Shown: positions 32,333 to 42,505, numbered from the stretch's first letter. The stretch is DNA of 64,000 nt from Treponema porcinum (GCF_900167145.1 NZ_FUWG01000008.1:1-64000); one strand, 5' to 3'. Notes: generated from the letters alone by a model not told the origin. A program made the numbers and translations.

Positions 32333-33011
32333 TGCAGTAACGCAGGCGTTCGGCGTTCTTTTTAAGGGGCGGAATTTAGTGCGCCTTTTGGGTGGACTTG
32401 GCGTAACGGTTCAGATTGCTGCCGTTTCAGTGATTTTTTCACTGTTTTTCGGATTTCTTTTTGGAATGGTGATGACAGTTAAATTAAAGCCTCTGAAAAT
32501 TGCGTGCAGGATTTATCTTGAGTTTATGCGGATTATGCCACAGCTTGTCCTTCTGTTTCTTGCGTATTTTGGGCTTACGCACGCATTCGGACTTTCGATT
32601 TCCGGTGAGGCGGCGTCAGTGCTGGTGTTTACGATGTGGGGAACTGCAGAAATGGGCGATCTTGTGCGCGGTGCACTTGAGTCAATTCCGCGCCATCAGT
32701 ATGAAAGCGGACGTGCCGTAGGACTTACGGAAAAACAGATTTTCTGTTATGTGGTAATTCCGCAGACTATCCGCCGCCTTGTTCCGCTCAGCATGAATCT
32801 GATTACGCGTATGATAAAAACAACATCGCTGATTGTGTTCGTCGGCGTAATCGAGGTTGTAAAAATCGGTCAGCAGATTATCGAGGCAAACAGGCTTACC
32901 GTTCCGACGGCTTCAATCGCCGTGTACGGAGTTATTTTCTTTATGTATTTTATCGTGTGCTGGCCGCTTTCTATGCTTGCAGACGCAATTGAAAAAAAAC
33001 AGAGGTCGTAA
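32313..33011 (+). CDS. Amino acid ABC transporter permease (second)
   Basis: The 232-residue inner-membrane protein has its EAA loop (YESGRAVGLTEKQIFCYVVIPQTI) and the motif IYLEFMRIMPQLVLLFLAYF. The start at 32313 is preceded by AAGGAGG and overlaps the first permease by 20 bases. It forms the heterodimeric pore. Confidence 0.9.
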   Translation: MDSSVLDAVTQAFGVLFKGRNLVRLLGGLGVTVQIAAVSVIFSLFFGFLFGMVMTVKLKPLKIACRIYLEFMRIMPQLVLLFLAYFGLTHAFGLSISGEAASVLVFTMWGTAEMGDLVRGALESIPRHQYESGRAVGLTEKQIFCYVVIPQTIRRLVPLSMNLITRMIKTTSLIVFVGVIEVVKIGQQIIEANRLTVPTASIAVYGVIFFMYFIVCWPLSMLADAIEKKQRS

Positions 33012-33014
33012 ATT

Positions 33015-33764
33015 ATGGCAGTGCTTGAAATTAAAGATGTGCGGAAAGAATATAAAGAAGCCGGCGGAATTCTTAAAGGCGTATCGCTTTCGGTTGAAAA
33101 GGGCGAAGTCGTCGTTATTTTAGGACCGAGCGGCTGCGGAAAAAGTACGCTTCTCCGGTGCATAAACGGTCTTGAGGCAATTCAGGGCGGTGAAATTCTG
33201 CTTGACGGCGAAGTAATCAGTAACCGCAAGAACGATATGCATCTTATCCGCCAGCGGATAGGTATGGTGTTCCAGAGTTACGACTTGTTTCCGAATATGA
33301 CGGTGCTTAAAAACGTTATGCTTGGTCCGCTTAAGGCACAGAAGCGAAACCGTGAAGAGGTAAAAGCCCAGGCGGAACAGCTGCTTTTGCGCGTAGGGCT
33401 TATAGACAAAAAAAATGCCTATCCGCGCCAGCTTTCCGGTGGACAGAAACAGCGTGTTGCGATTGTACGCGCGCTTTGTATGAATCCAGAAGTCCTTTTA
33501 TTTGATGAAGTTACGGCTTCCCTTGACCCGGAAATGGTACGCGAAGTTCTTGACGTTATGATGGATCTTGCAAAGGAAAAGCGGACTATGCTTATCGTTA
33601 CTCATCAGATGGAATTTGCAAAAGCAGTTGCCGACCGCGTTATTTTCATTGATGACGGCGTGATTGTAGAGGAAAATGCTCCGGAAACGTTCTTTACAAA
33701 CCCTAAAACTGAACGCGCAAAGCAGTTCCTTCAGGCATTTACGTTTGAGCGCCGCCATAGTTAA
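33015..33764 (+). CDS. Amino acid ABC transporter ATP-binding protein
   Basis: The 249-residue ATPase has Walker [10 protein letters not shown] (about 36-44), Q-loop VFQSYDLF, signature LSGGQKQR, Walker [12 protein letters not shown] and H-loop THQMEF, all intact. It powers import by the two permeases upstream. The gap from the permease gene is 3 bases. Confidence 0.95.
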   Translation: MAVLEIKDVRKEYKEAGGILKGVSLSVEKGEVVVILGPSGCGKSTLLRCINGLEAIQGGEILLDGEVISNRKNDMHLIRQRIGMVFQSYDLFPNMTVLKNVMLGPLKAQKRNREEVKAQAEQLLLRVGLIDKKNAYPRQLSGGQKQRVAIVRALCMNPEVLLFDEVTASLDPEMVREVLDVMMDLAKEKRTMLIVTHQMEFAKAVADRVIFIDDGVIVEENAPETFFTNPKTERAKQFLQAFTFERRHS

Positions 33765-33833
33765 TAACATTCGCTTGCTTTTTTTTTGCCGTTAGTATAC
33801 AGTTTGACCGTTGGATTTGTACAAGTCCGGCTT

Positions 33834-33867
33834 GCGCAGTTTATGATTCCTCATAACTCTCCTGCGC
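33834..33867 (+). other. Leader hairpin upstream of the VUT transporter
   Basis: GCGCAG (33834-33839) pairs with CTGCGC (33862-33867), enclosing TTATGA/TCATAA around TTCC. It sits 63 bases before the chosen start codon. It does not match the preQ1-I or preQ1-II riboswitch patterns. Confidence 0.5.
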
Positions 33868-33929
33868 ATAATAAATTAAAATTCTTATGGAGGGCGGCGG
33901 ACTGTAGTATCTGTTCTGCTGCATCATTT

Positions 33930-34706
33930 ATGAAACACTCTTCTTTTTTACGCCGGTGTTCTGATTCATTCACCGACTTCAGAATTCTTCTTCGGAGCAT
34001 ACCGGCTCCGGCAGTATCACTTTTTATCCTTTCAGTTGTATGTGCAAACCTTATGGCGAATAAGGAACTTGTAAGTTATAAGTACCTTGCGCTTGACTGC
34101 GGTTTTGCATTCAGCTGGATAATGTTCCTTTGTATGGACATTATCTGTAAGCGCTGGGGCGCGCGTGCTTCCGTAAAGGTGTCCGTGTTCGCACTTCTTG
34201 TAAATCTTGCCGTCTGCCTGAGTTTTGCTATTCTTTCGCGCGCGCCGGGAATGTGGGGCGAGTTTTACGCCGCAGAAGATTATGCCGTGGGAACAGAAAT
34301 TAACGCCGCGCTTAACAGAACGTTCGGCGGTTCCTGGTATGTGGTGCTTGGTTCTGCCCTTGCATCTTTTTCTTCATCCGTGGTGAATGCGTTTTTCAAT
34401 CATCTGCTTGGTACTGTGGTAAAGTCAGGCGGATTCAAGTCGTTTGCTTTCCGCTCATACCTTTCTACCCTTATTGCTCAGTTTGCGGATAACTGTATTT
34501 TTGCCCTTGTAGTTTCAAAAGTATTCTTTGGCTGGACGTGGACTCAAGTGTTCGTATGTTCCGCCGTTGCCGCTGTATTTGAACTTTTGTGTGAAGTTGT
34601 TTTTTCAGGTTTGGGCTGGCGCGTTGTCTGCGGATGGGAAAAGGAAAACGTTGGTGCAGAATATTTTGATTATAGAAAAAAAATAGCAGGAACTTACGCA
34701 GAATGA
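33930..34706 (+). CDS. VUT-family transporter (YhhQ-like, queuosine precursor type)
   Basis: The 258-residue membrane protein has about six transmembrane helices. Family sequence includes SVVCANLMANKELV, MDIICKRWGARASVKVSVFA and RSYLSTLIAQFADNCIFALV. E. coli YhhQ imports queuosine precursors preQ0/preQ1. Start 33930 is uncertain because no good ribosome-binding site is visible; upstream in-frame starts at 33786 and 33843 are possible. It overlaps the SDR gene by 4 bases, suggesting co-translation. Confidence 0.75.
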   Translation: MKHSSFLRRCSDSFTDFRILLRSIPAPAVSLFILSVVCANLMANKELVSYKYLALDCGFAFSWIMFLCMDIICKRWGARASVKVSVFALLVNLAVCLSFAILSRAPGMWGEFYAAEDYAVGTEINAALNRTFGGSWYVVLGSALASFSSSVVNAFFNHLLGTVVKSGGFKSFAFRSYLSTLIAQFADNCIFALVVSKVFFGWTWTQVFVCSAVAAVFELLCEVVFSGLGWRVVCGWEKENVGAEYFDYRKKIAGTYAE

Positions 34707-35386
34707 AAGTTTTGATTACTGGAACTAGCTGCGGAATCGGAAGGGCGGCGGCAGTTCGTTTTCTCAGTTCCGGTCATTCCGTTACAGGTATCGACATTCT
34801 TGGTGATACAATTACAGGAACTTCTGGTATTCCGCAGGAAAGTTCGTATAAACATTATATTGCAGATATTTCCAGAAAAGAGACTCTGCCGGATGAAGAC
34901 GGAATTGAAATTCTTATAAATAATGCAGGAATTCAGACTGGTACTCAGAAAGACATCGATGTAAACCTTATCGGTACGATGAACGTTACGGAAAAATACG
35001 CTTTTCAGAATAAGATACGTTCCGTGCTTTTTAACAGTTCGGTTTCAAGCCTTACCGGTAATGAGTTTCCGGAGTATGTTGCGTCAAAGGCGGGCGTTAC
35101 CGGTTATATGCGTAACGTTGCAATCCGCCTTGCCAATATGTACCGCGCCACCTGCAATGCTCTGTGCTTCGGCGGCGTTACTACAGATTTGAACAGGCTT
35201 GTTATGGAAGATGCGGAAAAATGGGCGCGGATTATGGACGTTACGCCGCTAAAACGCTGGGCTACGGCAGAAGAAGCCGCGGAATGGTGCTATTTTATGA
35301 CGGTAGTAAATACGTTTTGCACTGGGCAGGCAATTGATATTTCCGGCGGTGAACGTAACTGTGCAGACCTCTTTGTGTGGGACTGA
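34703..35386 (+). CDS. Short-chain dehydrogenase/reductase
   Basis: The 227-residue protein has the nucleotide loop TGTSCGIGRAAA, NNAG motif (LINNAGIQTG), active-site Ser in FNSSVSSLTG and YxxxK (YVASKAG). The tail ISGGERNCADLF is typical. The substrate is not evident; SDRs of this size include 3-oxoacyl-ACP reductases and sugar dehydrogenases. The nucleotide loop TGTSCGIG keeps the usual glycine spacing. It is coupled to the VUT transporter, an unusual pairing. Confidence 0.85.
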   Translation: MKVLITGTSCGIGRAAAVRFLSSGHSVTGIDILGDTITGTSGIPQESSYKHYIADISRKETLPDEDGIEILINNAGIQTGTQKDIDVNLIGTMNVTEKYAFQNKIRSVLFNSSVSSLTGNEFPEYVASKAGVTGYMRNVAIRLANMYRATCNALCFGGVTTDLNRLVMEDAEKWARIMDVTPLKRWATAEEAAEWCYFMTVVNTFCTGQAIDISGGERNCADLFVWD

Positions 35387-35412
35387 TTTATTTGTGCGGC
35401 GGTTATAAAATC

Positions 35413-37035
35413 CTAGCGGCGGTAATCCGGGTGGGCTTTGTACAAGGCTTCTTTATTTCTGTACATTTCCATTTCGGCAACTTTTACCATCCGGGTTATG
35501 TCAGGAGAACCCGGCATCCAGCAGCAGCCTACGGATGCGTAAGGAATTTCATTCTGTTCATTTAAAAAATGGAATTCTTCTACCTGCTGGAAGAAAATAT
35601 TCCGGTCTTTGTTTTCTGCTATAACGATAAATTCATCGCCGCTAAGCCGGCAGCAGATTTCTTCCGGGAATTTGTTTTTCAGAATATCGGCAAATGTTGC
35701 AATCAGTCTGTCTCCGGCTTCATGACCGTGAGAATCATTTGTCCTTTTCAGTCCGTTTATGTCGCAGAATAAAACGCCTGTATTTCTGTATGTCAGTCCT
35801 TCGTGGTCAGCACAGAACTGGGTAAAAAAATGTCTGTTGTTCAGACCTGTAAGGCTGTCTGTATAAGCAAGCCTGTTAATTCTTCTGTTGCTTTTGTCTA
35901 CGGTTTTTGCCGCCTCGCTCAGGGTTTTTGCCAGCATTCCTATTTCATCATTTGATTCACAGCTTATTGCTACGTTGTAATTTCCTTTTGAAAGTTCTTC
36001 TGCTGACTGCGTAAGGTTTATAAGTGATTTCTTTAAGTTTCCTGTAAGGCGCACGCTTACTACCAGTGAAACTGTAAGTCCTGCAGCAAGAATAAGCAGG
36101 CATTGAATTACAAGCTGGTTTGTCGTACTGTTGATTTCATCAGCAGGAACAATTATGATAAGCGTCATTTCATTTTGAAGGCTGCGGAAGGCAAGAAGAC
36201 GTTTTTTTCCTTCCAATATATAGGAATGTATTTGTGATTCCGGTTCATCTGAAGACATTTGTTCTTTTATTTCGGTAATGTTTGTGTCAAATTCTTCTGC
36301 CAGAAGTCCCTGCGGATACTTTTTTGCATATACGATATCGCCTTCAGCACTAACAAGCATTGCATTTCCTGTCTCATATACAGTAATTGCTTTTGTTTTC
36401 TGCTTAAGAAGGTTCAGATCAATATCCATTCCTATAACGCCGATTGTCATGCCGTTTCTGAAAATAGGAATGACGTATGAAATCATTTCTACATATATAT
36501 TCTGATTTTCGTATGGTGAAACCCACGTTGGCCTTCCATTCTCAATCGGTTCGTAGTACCAGCATACATGTTCTCTGTCCTGCGGACTGAAAAGCGAAAG
36601 GTCTGTAATGGTTGTATCTGCAAATGAGCCGTTTTTCTGCTTTACAAGAAAAACTCCTGATGTGGAAGAAAGCAGGTCGGGATTAAAACGCAGATATACG
36701 CTCATTGCACAGTCAGTGCTGATAGCCGCATTTTCCATAACGGCACGTATTCTGCGCGTGTATGTCTGCATGTACGTTTCGTCCGTCCACTTTGTATTGT
36801 CTTCTGAAAGCTGGTTTATGGAAAAACGGTACAGTGTGTTTACCGTCTGTTCAATTGATAAAAGCCATGTATTTATTTCCTGAGCTTTTGAGTCGCAGGT
36901 AAGGTTCATTATTTTGCGCGAATCTTCTTTTATAAGCCGTGTAGCGTTCAGAAGACCCGCAATGCTTGCAAGTGCCGTTGTAAATATTATGCTCCCCGAC
37001 AGAAGCAACAGGATTTTTCTTTGTAAAGACTTCAT
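35413..37035 (-). CDS. Membrane diguanylate cyclase with Cache sensor and HAMP domains
   Basis: The 540-residue protein has an N-terminal transmembrane helix (about 8-30) and a dCache extracellular sensor (about 35-290, with WVSPYENQNIYVEMISYVIP). A second transmembrane segment (about 298-325), HAMP (about 326-378) and a C-terminal GGDEF domain follow. The signature is SGDEF near 465, a variant found in active cyclases. It synthesises cyclic-di-GMP in response to a periplasmic ligand. Confidence 0.92.
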   Translation of the reverse strand: MKSLQRKILLLLSGSIIFTTALASIAGLLNATRLIKEDSRKIMNLTCDSKAQEINTWLLSIEQTVNTLYRFSINQLSEDNTKWTDETYMQTYTRRIRAVMENAAISTDCAMSVYLRFNPDLLSSTSGVFLVKQKNGSFADTTITDLSLFSPQDREHVCWYYEPIENGRPTWVSPYENQNIYVEMISYVIPIFRNGMTIGVIGMDIDLNLLKQKTKAITVYETGNAMLVSAEGDIVYAKKYPQGLLAEEFDTNITEIKEQMSSDEPESQIHSYILEGKKRLLAFRSLQNEMTLIIIVPADEINSTTNQLVIQCLLILAAGLTVSLVVSVRLTGNLKKSLINLTQSAEELSKGNYNVAISCESNDEIGMLAKTLSEAAKTVDKSNRRINRLAYTDSLTGLNNRHFFTQFCADHEGLTYRNTGVLFCDINGLKRTNDSHGHEAGDRLIATFADILKNKFPEEICCRLSGDEFIVIAENKDRNIFFQQVEEFHFLNEQNEIPYASVGCCWMPGSPDITRMVKVAEMEMYRNKEALYKAHPDYRR

Positions 37036-37118
37036 ACTGTTCTCCGTTTTTTATTGTATCACGATATGTACAAAAATGTGAAGTTTTAAAAAGCGACGAA
37101 ACGTAAAAAAAATTATTT

Positions 37119-37803
37119 CTACCTGCTGTTTACAATCTGTACATATTCGCTTTCTGGAATCATGGGGATTTCAAGCAGTTTTTGTGTCCGTCCGCTGATT
37201 TTTCCGGTGAGTGCGTATTCGCTTCCTGCTGTGCGGACTGCATTCAGCATAGGTTCCGTAACTTCTTTTGCGTCAGGTACGTTAAAAAGAGGAGATTCGG
37301 GAATTGTTACTATGCAGTTGTCCGTGCGCGGAAAGCAGCGGTTGAAATGCGCAACAGCCGGCTCAAAATTATTTTTTGTACCGGGAAAACCGCATCCGCT
37401 TATCATTACGTAACGCTGGTTTGAAATGTCTTTCTGTCCTAAATGTTCGTATCGTCCGTCAACTTCCTGCATTGCCATAGAACTTAGCGCAAGCAGTCTG
37501 TCTGTAACGTTTTTTAATGGTGCCGGCATTCCGTAACAGTAAAGCGGGAAACTGAATATGACAATGTCGCTTTTTATCAGCAAGTCAAGAATTTTTTTCA
37601 TATCATCTTTTATGATGCATGTGCCGCCGTTATTCATGCAGGAAAAACAACCCCGGCAGAATTTTATATCTTCTTCTATTATATTGATGATTTTTTCATT
37701 TACGTCAGAAGTCTTTTTTCATTCCGTCAAGAAAGGCCCGCGTGATGTGCATTGTGTCGCTTTTCTGCGCTTTTGGGCTTCCGTTAAGGACAAGGATATT
37801 CAT
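37119..37803 (-). pseudogene. NAD(P)H-dependent FMN reductase-like gene with a frameshift
   Basis: The flavodoxin-like start MNILVLNGSPKAQKSD is encoded from 37803 down, but runs to a stop shortly after a six-base T tract (37714-37719 on the plus strand). Removing one base there restores KKTSDVNEKIINIIEEDIKF followed by CRGCFSCMNNGG. That joins the 172-residue frame of 37119-37637, which starts inside the protein. The family binds FMN and has the CxxC cluster seen here. The frameshift is either natural decay, phase variation in the homopolymer or an assembly error. Confidence 0.78.
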
Positions 37804-37880
37804 ACTGTTTTCTCCATTCAAAAAAGTATAGCGCAGTCCGGTGGAAAAAAAAGTGTTTTTTCAGAAGGTGCAGAAGATAA

Positions 37881-37916
37881 AAAAAACAGCACGAACTGAA
37901 ATGCCGTGCTGTTTTT
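37881..37916 (-). terminator. Terminator downstream of yeiH
   Basis: ACAGCACG (37886-37893) pairs with CGTGCTGT (37905-37912), with A-run and T-run on the two sides, so it can work in both directions. It follows the stop codon of the minus-strand yeiH. Confidence 0.8.
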
Positions 37917-37926
37917 ATGAAAGTTT

Positions 37927-39048
37927 TTACATCTGTCCGAGCATTGCCTGGACGCAGAATGAAACGACGACTACCAGAAGCGAGATGATAAAGCCGTGAA
38001 TCATAGGTTTTACGCCGCTTTTTGCAACTTTTGTAAACGGCGTTTTAAGTCCGATTGCACCGAGTGCCATAACGAACGCAAACTTGCTTATTTTGGAAAT
38101 CAGGGCTGCTGCTGTCTTTATGCTGTTTTCATCAAAAACTGAAGGAACAAGAATATCTGCAATACTTCTTAGTGCAACAAATCCAAGGAATGCAAGGATG
38201 AACCACGGGAATATTTTTGCAATGGAAAAACTTTTTTTTCCGTTCGTTTTGCTGTCTGCCGTTATTGCATCTGTTCCGGCTTTCTGCGCCGCGATGGTAC
38301 GCTGGTTTATATATCCGAAAAGAAGTACAATCGGAACGATTGAAAGGGTGCGCGTAAGCTTTACTATTGTTGCAAAATTTCCTGCCGTTTCGGAGAAAGC
38401 ATATCCTGCTGCAACAACCGAAGACGTGTCGTTTACGGCCGTTCCTGCCCAAAGTCCGTAGCCTAAATCTGTCATTTCAAATGCGCGGCCCATAATAGGG
38501 AAGGCGATTACCATAATAATGTCGAACAGGAACGTTGCGGAGATTGCATATGCAATATCGCTGTCCTCTGCGTCGATTACAGGAGCGATTGCCGCGATTG
38601 CAGAACCGCCGCAAATTCCTGTTCCTGCGGAAATCAGGTTTGAAAGTTTCCAGTTCATCTTAAAAAGCCGTCCGAAGAGGTTTCCGAATCCGAATGCGGC
38701 TACAAGCGTGAATGACATAACGATAAGCGAGAATTTTCCGACGTTCAGAACCTGCGAAAAGCTCAGTGTAAATCCCATAAGCACGATTCCTGCTTTCAGG
38801 ATTGTTTTTGAAACGAATGCAAGTCCTCCTGCAAAACCGTCGCTTCCGTCTTTTGTGCAGACGCGGTTAAGGAGTTTTTGAATCAGCGGATTAAGTGCCA
38901 TTCCAAGAAGCATTGCGAAAACGCCGGCTGAAATCAAATGATAAGGGATAAATCCTGCCATAAAGTTTGACGCTGCGGCAAGGATTACGGTAGATGCAAG
39001 TGCGATTACGAATAATGCTGTATTCTGTATTGAAATAAATCTTTTCAT
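37927..39048 (-). CDS. yeiH: YeiH-family putative sulfate exporter
   Basis: The 373-residue inner-membrane protein has about ten transmembrane helices. Family signatures include LGMALNPLIQ, AGTGICGGSAIAAIAPVIDAED, AGTAVNDTSSVVAAGYAFSE and KLTRTLSIVPIVLLFG. YeiH proteins are UPF0324 transporters, often divergent from a LysR regulator, as here. Transport of sulfate or related anions is proposed but not proven for this family. Confidence 0.88.
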   Translation of the reverse strand: MKRFISIQNTALFVIALASTVILAAASNFMAGFIPYHLISAGVFAMLLGMALNPLIQKLLNRVCTKDGSDGFAGGLAFVSKTILKAGIVLMGFTLSFSQVLNVGKFSLIVMSFTLVAAFGFGNLFGRLFKMNWKLSNLISAGTGICGGSAIAAIAPVIDAEDSDIAYAISATFLFDIIMVIAFPIMGRAFEMTDLGYGLWAGTAVNDTSSVVAAGYAFSETAGNFATIVKLTRTLSIVPIVLLFGYINQRTIAAQKAGTDAITADSKTNGKKSFSIAKIFPWFILAFLGFVALRSIADILVPSVFDENSIKTAAALISKISKFAFVMALGAIGLKTPFTKVAKSGVKPMIHGFIISLLVVVVSFCVQAMLGQM

Positions 39049-39089
39049 AGCTTGAATCTATCATAAAATTGTAATAAGGTAAAATTATA

Positions 39090-39113
39090 ATTATTTATTG
39101 ATATATAAATAAT
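39090..39113. promoter_or_regulatory. LysR-type operator between yeiH and its regulator
   Basis: ATTATTTAT (39090-39098) and ATAAATAAT (39105-39113) form a perfect 9-6-9 inverted repeat. It lies in the 100-base divergent promoter region, where a LysR regulator would control both genes. Confidence 0.68.
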
Positions 39114-39148
39114 GTTTATAATGCGCAGTTTCGTGCAGGGAGGACCTT

Positions 39149-40009
39149 ATGCTTGATTTCCGGTTAAAAACTTTTCTTGCCGTGTGCCGCCATTTAAACT
39201 ATACGCGTGCGGCAGAGGAAGTTCACGTAACTCAGCCGGCTGTTACCCAGCACATAAAGTTTCTTGAAGGCGAATACGGATGCACCCTTTTTGAATACCA
39301 CGGAAAACAGTTGCTTCTTACAGAAAAAGGGCGGCTTTTGCAGCAGCTTGCAAACCAGCTTCTTCAGAACGAACGGTATGCCCTGCGAAAAATGCAGGAG
39401 AAAAAAGAAAGCCGTCCTTTCATTAAAATCGGTGCTACAAAAACAATCGGAGAATACTGCCTGCCGTCAGTCATTGTTCCCTGGCTGAAAAAAGGCGGTT
39501 GCCGCATACAAATCGACAATACGAAAAACCTTCTTTCTTCTATTAATAACGGCGGAATTGACATTGCGTTTATCGAAGGATTTTTTGACGGTTCGCAATA
39601 TGAAACAAAAATCTTCCGGTCTGATGTTTTTACCGGTCTCTGCGCTTCATTTCATCCGTTTGCAGGAAAAACTGTTAAACTTTCGGAACTTCTGAATCAG
39701 CCTGTCTTTCTGCGTGAAGAAGGTTCAGGAAGCCGCGCAATTTTCGAGTCCTTTCTTGCAATGCAGAATATTACGCTGGAATCGTTTTCTCAGGTGAATG
39801 TAGTAAACAGTGTTCCGCTTATATCGTCGCTTGTTGAACTTGGTCTTGGAATAAGTTTCGGTTATAAAGCGATTGCAGAAAACAAATCGTCTTTGTCATG
39901 TTTTACGGTAGAAGGACTGAACGGTACTCATGATTATACTATTGCATGGCTTAAACAGTCCGTAAATTCTGTGATACAGGAATTCCTTGAAAGTTTTAGC
40001 GTAGAATAA
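39149..40009 (+). CDS. LysR-family regulator (YeiE-like)
   Basis: The 286-residue protein has a winged helix-turn-helix (YTRAAEEVHVTQPAVTQHIKFLE, about 18-40) and a periplasmic-binding-like effector domain. It is divergent from yeiH, the arrangement of yeiE-yeiH in other bacteria, so it most likely controls yeiH in response to sulfur or lysine-type metabolites. AGGGAGG precedes the start. Confidence 0.88.
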   Translation: MLDFRLKTFLAVCRHLNYTRAAEEVHVTQPAVTQHIKFLEGEYGCTLFEYHGKQLLLTEKGRLLQQLANQLLQNERYALRKMQEKKESRPFIKIGATKTIGEYCLPSVIVPWLKKGGCRIQIDNTKNLLSSINNGGIDIAFIEGFFDGSQYETKIFRSDVFTGLCASFHPFAGKTVKLSELLNQPVFLREEGSGSRAIFESFLAMQNITLESFSQVNVVNSVPLISSLVELGLGISFGYKAIAENKSSLSCFTVEGLNGTHDYTIAWLKQSVNSVIQEFLESFSVE

Positions 40010-40105
40010 GGAAGAGCTGATTAACACTTGAAGCGATTACTCAGTACTTCCTGCTAATTGTCCGTAAGTCATTGACTTACGGACTGTTAACTGCATTAGG
40101 GGGGC
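40010..40105. repeat. Intergenic two-hairpin repeat, family 1, copy 2
   Basis: The first hairpin GGAAG...ACACTTGAAGCGATTACTC...CTTCC is imperfect. The second is GTCCGTAAGT (40060-40069)/ACTTACGGAC (40075-40084) with loop CATTG, a 10-bp perfect stem. The tail TGCATTAGGGGGG matches the tail of the copy at 42505. It begins right after the LysR stop codon. Confidence 0.88.
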
Positions 40106-40245
40106 AAACCTATGAAATAACCTCTTTTGTGTGGGGCTAAAAAAATAAAGTACTGTTTTTTTAAGCATTGTGATATAATGACTGAAAGTCTGATGTTTTT
40201 GCAGGAAAAACGTGCGGCTCAGCATTGCGAGGTTTGATAGATTCT

Positions 40246-40803
40246 ATGGAATACATTGGAGATGATGAAAACGAAATTTGGGATCTTGTTGATGAAAACA
40301 GAATGCCGACGGGAAAAACGCACAGGCGCGGAGATCCGCTGCCGGAAGGTGCGCTCCGTCAGGTAATTCATATCTGTATATTCAATAAAAAAGGTCAGAT
40401 GCTCATACAAAAACGCCAGCCGTGGAAAAAGGCATTCCCGGGAATGTGGGATGTATCTGTCGGCGGTTCAGTAATTTCTGGTGAAGACAGTCGCACTGCA
40501 GCTGCCCGTGAAACCAAAGAAGAACTCGGACTTGATATAGATTTTTCACATATACGACCTAAATTTACGTTTAACTACGAACACGGTTTTGATGATTTTT
40601 ATCTTATTGAACAGGACGTTGACATTTCAAAACTGCATTTGCAGGAGTCAGAAGTGCAGTGCGTAGCGTGGGCAACCATTTATGACATTCACAATTTGCA
40701 GGCTAAAAAACAGATGGTTCCGTATGCGTATATTGATTTTCTTTTTGACTGTCGTCAGGCAAAAAACGTATTTTCTCTGCCTCCGATGAGAAGAAAGCGC
40801 TAG
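40246..40803 (+). CDS. Nudix hydrolase
   Basis: The 185-residue protein has the Nudix box GGSVISGEDSRTAAARETKE continuing EELG, with all catalytic glutamates. The upstream part (EIWDLVDENRMPTGKTHRRG, QVIHICIFNKKGQMLIQKR) resembles the isopentenyl-diphosphate isomerase-like/YfcD Nudix subgroup. The substrate is unknown. Start 40246 (ATG) is used; a TTG at 40225 would extend it by seven residues. Confidence 0.88.
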   Translation: MEYIGDDENEIWDLVDENRMPTGKTHRRGDPLPEGALRQVIHICIFNKKGQMLIQKRQPWKKAFPGMWDVSVGGSVISGEDSRTAAARETKEELGLDIDFSHIRPKFTFNYEHGFDDFYLIEQDVDISKLHLQESEVQCVAWATIYDIHNLQAKKQMVPYAYIDFLFDCRQAKNVFSLPPMRRKR

Positions 40804-40963
40804 TTTTTTGGAACTAGCCGCAAATTTCGCTCTTCTTAAAAATTGTCCTGTCTGCTAAACTTGTTTGCGTGCGTTTATTTTTGTTCTCTTGAATTTTTAA
40901 TACAATTTACGTATTCTATACACGTTTCAGATATTCAATTTTTACTACCACAGAGGCGTTATT

Positions 40964-42505
40964 ATGAGTTTAAAGGTGTTCAATACAATGGGGCGCGAAA
41001 TGCAGGAATTCAAGCCGATAAAAGACGGTTTTGTCGGTTTTTACGGCTGCGGTCCTACCGTCTATAACTATGCGCATATCGGAAATCTGCGTGCCTATGT
41101 TTTTCTTGACACTTTAGACAGAACGCTCACGTTTTTAGGCTATGACAAAAAACACGTAATGAACATAACTGACGTAGGTCACCTTACTGGTGATAGTGAT
41201 GCTGGCGACGATAAAATGGTAAAGTCTGCGGAAGAACGCCATCAGTCCGTCCTTGAAGTTGCTCAGTTCTACACGGATGCTTTTTTGAAAGACATTGATT
41301 CGCTGAACATTATCCGACCTGACGTTATCTGCAAGGCAACGGAGCATATTCCTGAAATGATAGACCTGATTAAGCGCATCGAAGCGAACGGACATACGTA
41401 TATGGCAGGCGGAAACCTCTACTACGACGTTACTACTTATCCTCATTACGGAGATCTTGCTCAGCTTAATCTTGACGAACTGCGTGCCGGTGCCGGCGAG
41501 CGAGACGTTGTCGTTGTTGACAAGAACAAGCGCAATCCTGCCGACTTTGTACTGTGGTTTACAAAATCAAAGTTTGAAAATCAGGCGCTTACCTGGGATT
41601 CTCCGTGGGGAAGGGGATATCCTGGATGGCATATAGAATGTTCTGCAATGAGTATGAAATATCTTGGCGAGCATTTTGACATTCATACCGGCGGAATTGA
41701 CCACGTTCCTATTCATCATACGAACGAAATTGCCCAGAGCGAGGGTGCTACAGGGCACAAGTGGGTGAATTACTGGCTTCACAACGAATTTCTTGTCATT
41801 GCAAAAGATAAAAAGGCTGCGGAAAACGGCGGTGCGGAAAAAATGTCAAAGTCCAGCGGAAACTTCCTGCGCCTTCAGACGCTTATAGATAAAGGTTACA
41901 GTCCTCTTGATTACAGATTTTTCCTTTTGGGGGGACATTACAGAAAGCAGATTTATTTCAGCTGGGATGCAATGGACAGTGCAAAGAACGGGCGGGCAAG
42001 CCTTGTTCAGAAAATTGTAAAGCTTGCGCAAAAAGCAGGCGGTGAAAAGGCGCTCTCTGCAAAAAAATATGCAAAAGGAGAGGCGAACTGCCGCACCGGA
42101 CTTTCGGAAAAAGCATGCGCTTATCTTGATGCGTTCCAGTCTGCGCTTGAAAATGATTTGCTTACGCCGGTCGCCCTCAGCCAGATTTCAAAAATAGTAA
42201 AGGATTCTTCTGTTTCGCCGGCAGAGGCGCTTGACGTAATTGACCGTATGGACAGTGTTATCGGTCTTTCCCTCATAGAAAGTGCTGCTGCCGCGCTAAA
42301 AGAAGCCGGAACTGCTGCTGTTTCTCTTATGCCTGACCATTCCGGCGACCCGGAGGCTTCGGAAATAGATGCACTTGTTTCGGAACGCGCTCTTGCCAAA
42401 AAGAACAGGGATTTTGCGCGCGCAGACAAAATCCGCGATGAACTTGCTTCCCGCGGAATTACTATTATTGATACTCCGGCCGGTCCTGCATGGAAAAGAA
42501 ATTAG
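40964..42505 (+). CDS. cysS: Cysteinyl-tRNA synthetase
   Basis: The 513-residue class I enzyme charges tRNA-Cys. HIGH-like motif AHIGN is near residue 37, zinc/Cys-binding sequence around [10 protein letters not shown] and WHIECSAMS, and KMSKS near 293. It ends with the C-terminal domain [18 protein letters not shown]. Length exceeds E. coli CysS (461). The start ATG at 40964 has AGAGGCG upstream. The family 1 repeat begins at its stop codon. Confidence 0.96.
   Translation: MSLKVFNTMGREMQEFKPIKDGFVGFYGCGPTVYNYAHIGNLRAYVFLDTLDRTLTFLGYDKKHVMNITDVGHLTGDSDAGDDKMVKSAEERHQSVLEVAQFYTDAFLKDIDSLNIIRPDVICKATEHIPEMIDLIKRIEANGHTYMAGGNLYYDVTTYPHYGDLAQLNLDELRAGAGERDVVVVDKNKRNPADFVLWFTKSKFENQALTWDSPWGRGYPGWHIECSAMSMKYLGEHFDIHTGGIDHVPIHHTNEIAQSEGATGHKWVNYWLHNEFLVIAKDKKAAENGGAEKMSKSSGNFLRLQTLIDKGYSPLDYRFFLLGGHYRKQIYFSWDAMDSAKNGRASLVQKIVKLAQKAGGEKALSAKKYAKGEANCRTGLSEKACAYLDAFQSALENDLLTPVALSQISKIVKDSSVSPAEALDVIDRMDSVIGLSLIESAAAALKEAGTAAVSLMPDHSGDPEASEIDALVSERALAKKNRDFARADKIRDELASRGITIIDTPAGPAWKRN

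Noticed and set aside
33786..33930. preQ1 riboswitch upstream of the VUT transporter
   Set aside because: Neither the preQ1-I aptamer pattern nor the preQ1-II layout fits. Only a plain hairpin is present.
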